Positions 1-5,016 of a stretch of DNA of 5,158 bases are shown piece after piece. Both the position numbers and the translations under genes were made by a program. The notes beneath the pieces were generated by a model. The model was not told where the DNA came from. It searched no databases and was given only the letters and a program-made list of their open reading frames with translations. The DNA is from CAYTQK01 sp964439745 (GTDB lineage Bacteria; Desulfobacterota; Desulfobacteria; Desulfobacterales; Desulfosudaceae): positions 1 to 5,158 of the forward strand of contig CAYTQK010000232.1 in assembly GCA_964439745.1 (NCBI GenBank), written 5' to 3'. The number at the start of each line of letters is the position of its first letter. Within the stretch, counting starts at the first letter, position 1.

Positions 1-328
1 GGTAGGTTTGTCGGGTGGGAGCTGAGTGCGTGAGAGACTAGGGCGAAAGCCAATGGCAGCCAGGAGGATTTAAAGGTGAAGCTACTCAGTTTTTCAAGAG
101 GCGCCGGGGATGTTTATCCCTTGATCGTCGTGTGAGCATTCGTTTCTAAAGGATCTGGAGGGGACAAGCATAGTTTGCGGAGTCAATACCAGAAAAGCTT
201 TTAGCGGCTTTGTATACCCGCCTTATACAGTAATGTCGATTGGTACCTTCAATAGCATGCTTTCCTTTTATTGCACTACCTTCGCTCGTGACATATTTTT
301 TCGGACGTTTTGCTTCAGATATGATAAC
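1..328. other. Left flank without a supportable gene
   Basis: No plus-strand reading frame longer than about 40 codons is open here. On the minus strand a frame is open from the IS boundary (328) down to a TAG at 146-148, giving 60 sense codons (rich in Lys/Arg, ending ...YACPLQIL), and it also runs on into the IS sequence. I do not recognise the peptide and see no start codon with a ribosome site outside the IS, so it may be chance or the 3' end of a gene cut by the insertion. Small hairpins are visible: GGC-GAAA-GCC (42-51) and GGGAT-GTTT-ATCCC (107-120). The base composition is clearly lower in GC than the operon, which fits acquired or intergenic DNA. The stretch could be part of a structured RNA or intron remnant, but nothing diagnostic is present. 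Confidence 0.3.
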
Positions 329-341
329 TAGTGTCCATCCA
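329..341 (+). repeat. Left terminal inverted repeat of the IS remnant
   Basis: TAGTGTCCATCCA is the inverted partner of 1054-1066, with one mismatch at position 10 (T against C). It marks the transposase-side end of the element; the transposase reads away from it. Confidence 0.75.
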
Positions 342-372
342 CGGATATAACTACTTGTAAAAAATAAAAAAA

Positions 373-476
373 GCGCATTTTGTACTGGTATTTTTTGTCT
401 TGCTGTAGTATATAAAAGGTATCCAAGCTTTCAATATAACTACAGAAAACAAAAAGGAGCCAAATACAAAATGCGC
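373..476 (+). promoter_or_regulatory. Inverted repeat able to bury the transposase start codon
   Basis: GCGCATTTTGTA (373-384) and TACAAAATGCGC (465-476) are a perfect 12-bp inverted repeat separated by 80 nt. The right arm contains the ATG (471-473) of the transposase fragment. A transcript entering from outside the element would carry both arms and could pair them, hiding the start codon. A transcript starting between the arms, for example near the AT-rich TAGTATATAAAAG stretch at 406-418, would lack the left arm and stay translatable. IS10 and IS50 are known to use fold-back of this kind against impinging transcription. The repeat is seen directly; its function here is inferred. Confidence 0.55.
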
Positions 477-887
477 AAAAAATGGCAAAAACAAATGACC
501 TTCATGCCTCAAGAAATTGACCATCCGCAGGCCAGAGAGCTCGAAGCCATCAGTCAGTTGCTTGACAGTAAATCTACCATTTATGAAATCGTCTTGCAAG
601 ATCTTCCCAGTCAAGCCATATCTGGCTCGCCACGTGGCGCCCGGGGCATGACTGCCGAGCAGGTGATACGGGCCGCCATTGTCAAAGTTCTGTTCGGCTT
701 TACATACGAAGAACTGGCCTTTCATCTGATCGATTCCATGAGCATCCGGCGCTTCTGCCGAATCGGCCTTGCCGACGAAGGATTTAAAAAATCCACGCTT
801 TATAAAAACATCAAAGCCCTGTCCGCCGACACCTGGCAGTTGAGCAACAGGGAAGTGCTGGCCAGTGCCAGAAAACAGCCGGCATAA
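471..887 (+). pseudogene. ISNCY-type transposase, N-terminal fragment (138 codons)
   Basis: This is the N-terminal portion of a DDE transposase with a DUF772-like domain. The central part, with GMTAEQVIRAAIVKVLFGF followed by YEELAFHLIDSMSIRRFCRI (about residues 64-102), is typical of the conserved helical region of ISNCY/IS5-related transposases. The segment STLYKNIKALSADTWQLSN (about 111-129) matches the part that normally leads into the catalytic domain. The frame stops at residue 138, just after LASARKQPA. Family members are usually over 400 residues, so all of the D, D and E catalytic positions are missing and the product cannot transpose DNA itself. The start is well supported: AAGGAG lies 11 nt upstream of ATG. 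The stop falls inside an 8-bp direct repeat (GGCATAAC at 881-888 and 897-904), a plausible scar of the internal deletion. A stable fragment might bind IS ends as an inhibitor, but nothing here tests that. Confidence 0.8.
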
Positions 888-904
888 CCGTACCCTGGCA
901 TAAC
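881..904 (+). repeat. 8-bp direct repeat at the likely deletion junction
   Basis: GGCATAAC occurs at 881-888 and again at 897-904 with 8 nt between the copies. The first copy supplies the TAA stop that ends the transposase fragment. AACCGT (886-891) and ACGGTT (903-908) also form a 6-bp inverted repeat. The location, exactly where homology to a transposase ends, suggests a deletion scar. Confidence 0.4.
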
Positions 905-981
905 GGTTTGGGAATAAACAGGAATAGCTGTTTTTAAAAACTGACATTTTGCGATATTTTGTTTGCTCAATATTTTTTGTC

Positions 982-996
982 CCCGAAAAAATCGGG
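982..996 (+). terminator. Weak hairpin near the IS 3' end
   Basis: CCCGA (982-986) and TCGGG (992-996) form a 5-bp stem with an A5 loop. No immediate T-run follows; the next bases are AGTGATAAAATTTT. It could be a weak terminator of the transposase transcript, or nothing. Confidence 0.2.
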
Positions 997-1053
997 AGTG
1001 ATAAAATTTTACTCATAAATGTGCCATTATGAAGTTCCAAAATCGGCAATTTA

Positions 1054-1066
1054 TGGGTGGACACTA
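1054..1066 (-). repeat. Right terminal inverted repeat of the IS remnant
   Basis: The reverse complement reads TAGTGTCCACCCA, which is 12 of 13 identical to the left end at 329-341. It is followed at once by the CGAACGTTCG palindrome of the operon's upstream region, so the element sits directly against that control sequence. Confidence 0.75.
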
Positions 1067-1067
1067 A

Positions 1068-1113
1068 CGAACGTTCGATTTTATTTGACAGGACGGTCTG
1101 GCAGGCGTAGGGT
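1068..1113 (+). promoter_or_regulatory. Candidate promoter with adjoining palindromic operator
   Basis: A perfect consensus -35 hexamer TTGACA (1085-1090) is followed after 17 nt by TAGGGT (1108-1113), which keeps the three most conserved -10 positions (T1, A2, T6). Eight bases upstream of the -35 is the perfect 10-bp palindrome CGAACGTTCG (1068-1077), a size and shape typical of TetR-type operators. If the promoter is used, transcription would start near 1120 and give an operon leader of about 180 nt containing both the GC-rich hairpin and the long inverted repeat. The -10 is weak and the hairpin follows at once, so this may instead be vestigial or belong to an interrupted upstream gene. Confidence 0.35.
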
Positions 1114-1121
1114 AAAAGTCA

Positions 1122-1157
1122 GGTCGCCCGGCGGAAGGCCGCCCGGCGACCGGTTTT
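1122..1157 (+). terminator. GC-rich intrinsic terminator-like hairpin
   Basis: Left arm 1122-1134 and right arm 1139-1151 pair at 12 of 13 positions (one C-C mismatch at 1129/1144) around a 4-nt loop AAGG. A short GG-TTTT tail follows (T-run at 1154-1157). This is the form of a factor-independent terminator. No intact gene ends just before it. A frame ending in TAG at 1108-1110 could be the last codons of a gene separated from its body by the IS, making the terminator an orphan. Alternatively it is part of the operon leader and acts as an attenuator. Confidence 0.6.
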
Positions 1158-1188
1158 CAAGCGCGTCCCGTAAACGCCGGAAAGAAAG

Positions 1189-1290
1189 TCTAAATTGAGT
1201 GTTTCAAATTTTTATACAGATCAGTATTTCTTTGCTTTTTAAGGAATGAAATCATTGTCAGGTGTAAAAATTTGAAACACTCAATTTAGA
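1189..1290. repeat. Long inverted repeat (29-bp arms, 44-nt spacer) touching the operon's Shine-Dalgarno
   Basis: The left arm is 1189-1217 and the right arm 1262-1290. Twenty-six consecutive pairs are perfect from the outer ends inward; one T/G position follows, then two more matches. The arms are AT-rich (TCTAAATTGAGTGTTTCAAA in the left arm), unlike the GC-rich operon. The right arm ends at 1290 and AAGGAG of gene 1 starts at 1291. The spacer (1218-1261) contains a smaller inverted repeat, AATGA-AA-TCATT (1245-1256). In RNA the arms would form a very stable stem directly beside the ribosome site. In DNA it could be a small MITE-like insertion or a binding region. The sequence AAAG lies near both outer ends, but the copies are not symmetrically placed, so a target duplication is not shown. 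Confidence 0.85.
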
Positions 1291-1301
1291 AAGGAGTTAT
1301 C

Positions 1302-2324
1302 GTGACATCGATCGCCTTTGATCCCCAGTTGTGCCAAGCCTGCCCCACCGTGGACTGCCTCATGAACTGCCAGTATATCGAGTTTGCCGACCTGGCCGAG
1401 GCCCGGGCGGAAAAGACCCGCATCAACGCCGGCGAAGACAGCCGGGTGCTGCACGAGTGCCTGACCTGTTACGCCTGCCAGGAGTACTGTCCCAATCAGA
1501 ACAATCCCTTTTTCGTCCTGGTGGACCGCCAGGAGGAGCGCGGCCTCTGGCCGGCGCCCCGGCCGATCCTGACCGAGCAGCTCAAGATGATGGCCCCCAA
1601 GGGCCGCATCACCGCGGCCCCGGTCTCGCCGCCGGTGGTGGACATGTGCGCCTTTCCCATGCTGACCGGCTCCATCCGCGGCAAGCTCTTTGAAAACGCC
1701 TCGGTCATCGTGGGCACGGATATCTTCTGCAACGTCATGTGGCTCCATTTCGCCCGCAATTCCGTCATCCGGGAGCGGGTGCCGCGCATGATCGACAATA
1801 TCATGCACTACTACCTGGCCGATTCCGGGGTCGACGAACTGGTCTGCTTTCACGACGAGTGCTACGGCACCTATACCAGCCTGGCCCGGGCCTTCGGCTT
1901 TGAAGTGCCCTTTACGCCCATCCACCTGTTTGATTATATCGACCAGCGGCTGGAAGCGCTGGCCGGCGACATCACCCCGCTCAACGTCAAGATCGCCTAT
2001 CAGCGGCCCTGTTCGTCCCGGCTCTGCCCGGAAACCGAACCGGTGCTGGACCGGATTTTTGAAAAAATCGGGGCCGAGCGGGTGCCCCGCACCTATGACC
2101 GGGGCAACGCCCTCTGCTGCGGGGGCGTGCCCCGGGCGCACCAGCGGGATGAATACGCCGACGATCTGGTCGACAAAAACATGCAGGACATGAAGCGCAC
2201 CGGCGCGACCTATTGCGTCTTCAACTGCCCCTTCTGCATGGCCACCCTGGCTGAAGAAGCGGCGGAAAACGGCCTGGTGCCGATCCTGGTCAGCGACCTG
2301 GTACAGCAGGCCCTGGGAGAATGA
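1302..2324 (+). CDS. HdrD/GlcF-like iron-sulfur protein with two [4Fe-4S] motifs and two CCG domains
   Basis: Predicted soluble electron-transfer subunit of 340 residues. The N-terminus has two cysteine sets for [4Fe-4S] clusters: C11-x2-C14-x4-C19-x3-C23 and C53-x2-C56-x2-C59-x3-C63-P. The C-terminal cysteine-rich (CCG) domain is complete: C237 and C242, then C272-C273-G274, then C305 and C309-x2-C312. This fits the CX31-39CCGX35-36CXXC pattern that holds the non-cubane cluster in heterodisulfide reductase. An earlier CCG-like half (about 113-212) has only scattered cysteines (C116, C143, C182, C187) and no CCG tripeptide. The start is GTG at 1302, six bases after AAGGAG (1291-1296); the next ATG (codon 21) would remove three cluster ligands. 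The gene ends 3 nt before the flavoprotein gene, implying tight co-translation. It probably passes electrons from that flavoprotein onward; the exact partner is not identifiable. Confidence 0.88.
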   Translation: MTSIAFDPQLCQACPTVDCLMNCQYIEFADLAEARAEKTRINAGEDSRVLHECLTCYACQEYCPNQNNPFFVLVDRQEERGLWPAPRPILTEQLKMMAPKGRITAAPVSPPVVDMCAFPMLTGSIRGKLFENASVIVGTDIFCNVMWLHFARNSVIRERVPRMIDNIMHYYLADSGVDELVCFHDECYGTYTSLARAFGFEVPFTPIHLFDYIDQRLEALAGDITPLNVKIAYQRPCSSRLCPETEPVLDRIFEKIGAERVPRTYDRGNALCCGGVPRAHQRDEYADDLVDKNMQDMKRTGATYCVFNCPFCMATLAEEAAENGLVPILVSDLVQQALGE

Positions 2325-2327
2325 TTC

Positions 2328-3704
2328 ATGAGTGAACTGACAGAACGACTGGGGCAGGTGGTCGGCGCGGCCAACGTTTCCGCGGCGGCCGAGGAACGTT
2401 ATCTGTATTCCCGGGACCAGGGGACCATGCCGCCCCGGGACCCGGATGCCGTGGTCATGCCGGCCACCACCGAGGAGGTTCGCGGGGTGGTGCGGGTGGC
2501 CAACGAACTCAAGGTACCGCTGATTCCCATGGGCGGCGGGCTGGTCCTGTCCGGCCTGACCCGGGCCCTGCAGGGCGGGGTCATCGTGGACATGAAACGG
2601 ATGAACCGGATCATCGAGGTCAACCCCCACAGCCGCTACGCCGTGGTGGAAGGCGGGGTTTCCCAGGGCATGCTCCAGGCCTGGCTGAAAAAGCACCATC
2701 CCGAACTGAAGCACTCCATGCCGGACGCCCCGCCCATTGCCACCCTGGCCGGCAACGTCTGCATTCACGGCTCCGGCCATCTCTCCGTGCTGGGCGGCTA
2801 TCATTCCGACATGCTCACCGGCATGGAGGTGGTCCTGCCCTCGGGCGAGGTGGTCCGCACCGGCTCCTGCTGCGTTTCGGACGGCTGGTTCGCCCGGGCG
2901 CCCCTGCCGGATCTGTCCGGCCTCTTTCTGGGCTGGTCCGGCACCACCGGCATCGTCACCCGCCTGGGCATCCGTCTGTTTCCCAGCTACCGCCACAACG
3001 ACGTGCTCGTTTTCGTGGGCGAGACCGCCGAGGTCATCCCCGAGGTTATTTCCCGGCTGACGGCCACCCAGGTGGCCGAAGACATGACCCCCTGGATGAC
3101 CCCCAAGCCGGAATGGGCCCGGGGGTTTTTTCACATCAACATCGCCTATGGCGCCCATACCAAAAAGGAGCTGCGCTTCAAGCGCAACCTGCTACAGGCT
3201 TCGGTCCAGGACCTGGCCGAGCAGAAGATCGCCGGTTTTCTGCCCATTCCGCCGGCCCAGAAGGCCCGCTTCCTGAAGATTCCCTCGCCCGACCTGGCCC
3301 GGTTTGCCGACGCCCGCAAGGGCGGGGGCTTTGAATACGTCGGCGCCATCATGGCCATCGAGCGGTTCGCCCCGGCCTATGACATCGGCAAACAGATCGC
3401 CGAAAAGCACGGGGTGACCTATTCGCTGGGCGCCCGCGTGGTCGGGGCGGGGCACTCCATGATGTTTTTTTTCGCCTACGCCTTTAACCGGGCCGACACT
3501 GAGGACGTGGAGCGGGCCGCCGCCGCCCTGGAAGAGACCAACCAGGCCTGCCTGGGACTGGGCGGTATTCCCTGGAAGGCCGAGCAGCCGGCCCAGCAGG
3601 CCATTATCGATAAAATGGATCCGGAGACCTTTGCCCTGATGAACCGCGTCCGGGCCACCCTGGATCCCAACCATATTATGAATCCCGGCAACTGGGAGGC
3701 GTAA
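2328..3704 (+). CDS. FAD-binding oxidoreductase, GlcD/lactate dehydrogenase superfamily
   Basis: Flavoprotein of 458 residues, the usual length for GlcD-type enzymes. The N-terminal FAD-binding (PCMH-type) half spans about 38-218. It shows PLIPMGGGLVLSG (64-76) in the place of the pyrophosphate loop, RMNRIIEVN (91-99), the P-x-ATLAGNV segment (136-144) and SGLFLGWSGTTGIVT (197-211). The C-terminal cap ends in the family signature LDPNHIMNPGNW (445-456). The HxGDGNxH metal motif of D-lactate and D-2-hydroxyglutarate dehydrogenases is not present; the matching stretch reads VGAGHSMMFFF (372-382). The substrate is therefore open: a hydroxy acid, or an alcohol or aromatic compound as in 4-cresol/vanillyl-alcohol oxidase relatives. 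GGAG (2316-2319) inside the end of gene 1 serves as ribosome site, 8 nt before ATG. Lying between two HdrD-like genes, it is the likely substrate-oxidising subunit of a complex. No signal peptide or membrane helix is evident. Confidence 0.9.
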   Translation: MSELTERLGQVVGAANVSAAAEERYLYSRDQGTMPPRDPDAVVMPATTEEVRGVVRVANELKVPLIPMGGGLVLSGLTRALQGGVIVDMKRMNRIIEVNPHSRYAVVEGGVSQGMLQAWLKKHHPELKHSMPDAPPIATLAGNVCIHGSGHLSVLGGYHSDMLTGMEVVLPSGEVVRTGSCCVSDGWFARAPLPDLSGLFLGWSGTTGIVTRLGIRLFPSYRHNDVLVFVGETAEVIPEVISRLTATQVAEDMTPWMTPKPEWARGFFHINIAYGAHTKKELRFKRNLLQASVQDLAEQKIAGFLPIPPAQKARFLKIPSPDLARFADARKGGGFEYVGAIMAIERFAPAYDIGKQIAEKHGVTYSLGARVVGAGHSMMFFFAYAFNRADTEDVERAAAALEETNQACLGLGGIPWKAEQPAQQAIIDKMDPETFALMNRVRATLDPNHIMNPGNWEA

Positions 3705-3745
3705 CCGCCGGGCACCGTCCGGCCGGACCAAGGAGAGGCCAGCCC

Positions 3746-4900
3746 ATGGAGCACCAGGATATCCTGCATCGCTGTTTTCGCTGCGGCTACTGCAAGCTGC
3801 CGTCCAACTATACCGACATCAACTGCCCGGCCTATTATGCCACCCGCTTTGAGACCTTTTCGCCCGGCGGCCGCATGTGGCTGCTGCGGGCCTGGCTGGA
3901 AGGGGAACTGACCGAGAGCGTTCGTTTGGGCGAGATCATGTTCTCCTGCACCGCCTGCGCCAACTGTGTCGAATTCTGCGCCTTTCCCGGCTTCCGGGAG
4001 GAGCTACTGCTGGCCTTTACCGCCGGCCGGGAGGCCCTGCTGGATACCGGCACCGTGCCGGCGCCGGTCCGGGATTACCTCACCCGGGTGCAGCGCTTCG
4101 GCAATCCCTACGGCAAATCTCCCCAAAAACGGGCCGACTGGGCCAAGGAAGCGGGCATCCCAGCCTATGACGGCCAGGATTTTCTCTTTTTCGCCGGCGA
4201 CACCGGCTCCTACGATCCCCGCGGCCGGGAAATCGCCGCCAGCGTGGCCACGGTCCTGGCCAAGGCCGGGGTTTCCTTGGGCGTGCTGACCAGCGGGGAG
4301 AATTCCGACGGCAATGACGTGGCCGCGGCCGGGGAGAGCGCCCTGTTCGAGGAACTGGCCCGGGCCAACATCCAGACCTTTGCCGACCACCAGGTCAGCC
4401 GCATCCTGACCCTTTCGCCCCACGCCCTGCACATTTTCAAGACCCGGTATCCCGAGCTGGGCGGCCGTTACCAGGTCTTCCACTATACCCAGATGCTGGC
4501 CCTGGCCCTGCCCAATCTTTCCCTGGCCGCGGCCGGCCCCCCGGTCCGGGTGACCTTTCACGATCCCTGCTACCTGGGCCGCCACCAGCAGGACTATGAG
4601 TCGCCCCGGGCCGTCCTGGCCGGCCTGCCGGGCGTGGATCTGGTGGAGTTGGACCGCTGCCGTCAGGACGCCTTCTGCTGCGGCGGGGGCGGGGGCAACC
4701 TTTTCACCGACCTGGTCACCGGCGACGGGGATTCCCCGGCCCGGGCCAGGGTCCGCGAAGCCCGCGCCGCCGGGGCCGACATCCTGGCCGTGGCCTGCCC
4801 CCTGTGCGCCGTCATGCTGGCAGACGCCGTCAAGGCCGAATCCCTGGACGGCCAGCTCCAGGTGCGGGAAATCTCCGAACTGGTCGCCGAACGCCTTTGA
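3746..4900 (+). CDS. HdrD/GlcF-like (Fe-S)-binding protein with a cysteine-free first CCG domain
   Basis: Electron-transfer subunit of 384 residues. A ferredoxin-like N-terminus carries C10-x2-C13-x2-C16-x10-C27-P and C68-x2-C71-x2-C74-x3-C78, enough for two [4Fe-4S] clusters. The second CCG domain is complete: C275, C305, C311-C312-G313 followed by a glycine run, and C351-P-L-C354. The first CCG domain (about 146-250) keeps family sequence such as GSYDPRGREIA and LFEELARANIQT, but its ligand sites are substituted. Where Cys is expected there is D152; CCG has become S187-D188-G189; the CxxC-type site is S224-P-H-A227. It should therefore bind one non-cubane cluster, not two. A 41-nt gap with the palindrome GTCCGGCCGGAC (3717-3728) separates it from gene 2, and AAGGAG (3730-3735) precedes ATG by 10 nt. 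It probably forms a complex with genes 1 and 2, delivering electrons to a quinone or ETF partner encoded elsewhere. Confidence 0.9.
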   Translation: MEHQDILHRCFRCGYCKLPSNYTDINCPAYYATRFETFSPGGRMWLLRAWLEGELTESVRLGEIMFSCTACANCVEFCAFPGFREELLLAFTAGREALLDTGTVPAPVRDYLTRVQRFGNPYGKSPQKRADWAKEAGIPAYDGQDFLFFAGDTGSYDPRGREIAASVATVLAKAGVSLGVLTSGENSDGNDVAAAGESALFEELARANIQTFADHQVSRILTLSPHALHIFKTRYPELGGRYQVFHYTQMLALALPNLSLAAAGPPVRVTFHDPCYLGRHQQDYESPRAVLAGLPGVDLVELDRCRQDAFCCGGGGGNLFTDLVTGDGDSPARARVREARAAGADILAVACPLCAVMLADAVKAESLDGQLQVREISELVAERL

Positions 4901-4910
4901 TCGGTCATTA

Positions 4911-5016
4911 GGGGTGGACCAGGCCCATCCCCGGATTATCGATCATCTTATACTCCCCAATAGCCCCCAAATCAGCCGTAGAAGGCCCTTCTCGCCTTCG
5001 AAAAGGGCCTTCTACG
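4911..5016 (+). terminator. Hairpins downstream of the operon, likely transcription end
   Basis: The main element is a perfect 14-bp inverted repeat, CGTAGAAGGCCCTT (4977-4990) and AAGGGCCTTCTACG (5003-5016), with a 12-nt loop, starting 76 nt after the operon's stop codon. No T-run follows on the plus strand (next bases AGATTCC), so it is not a textbook intrinsic terminator. It may protect the 3' end of the mRNA, work with Rho, or be a dispersed palindromic repeat. A weaker bulged hairpin (GGGGTGG at 4911-4917 with CCATCCCC at 4925-4932) lies closer to the stop codon. Confidence 0.5.

Larger units (their letters stand above)
329..1066 (+). mobile_element. Internally deleted insertion sequence (ISNCY/DUF772-type), 738 bp
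   Basis: The element is bounded by terminal inverted repeats: TAGTGTCCATCCA at 329-341 and TGGGTGGACACTA at 1054-1066, which match at 12 of 13 positions. Inside, in the expected order, are a short AT-rich leader, a Shine-Dalgarno (AAGGAG, 454-459) and the N-terminal part of a transposase (471-887). About 180 nt without a gene then runs to the right end. A complete IS of this kind would need roughly another 900 bp for the DDE catalytic domain, so the copy is non-autonomous; whether a full-length relative elsewhere could still move it is unknown. No clear target-site duplication can be read: the bases outside the repeats are GATAAC on the left and ACGAAC on the right, and only a TA dinucleotide could be shared, depending on where the true end lies. 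The element is markedly more AT-rich than the operon beside it. Family naming rests on recognising the transposase N-terminus. Confidence 0.8.

Noticed and set aside
351..1064. A 237-codon minus-strand frame covering the IS remnant
   Set aside because: It runs through both non-coding ends of the element and opposite the recognised transposase fragment, and no known motif is visible.
326..1069. Target-site duplication around the IS remnant
   Set aside because: The flanking bases (GATAAC left, ACGAAC right) do not match as a direct repeat; at most TA could be shared, which is not informative.
1195..1207. FNR-like site TTGA-N5-TCAA in the left arm of the long repeat
   Set aside because: The FNR consensus has six bases between the half-sites (TTGAT-N4-ATCAA); here there are five, and the motif is duplicated merely because it lies in the inverted repeat.
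1185..1293. AAAG near both ends of the long inverted repeat as a MITE target duplication
   Set aside because: The right copy overlaps the terminal base of the repeat while the left one lies outside it, so they are not equivalent positions; four bases of an A-rich stretch can recur by chance.
1281..3158. A 625-codon minus-strand open frame opposite genes 1 and 2
   Set aside because: It is a by-product of GC-rich codons on the plus strand: rich in Gly, His, Ala and Val with no recognisable domain, while both plus-strand genes opposite it show clear family motifs and ribosome sites.
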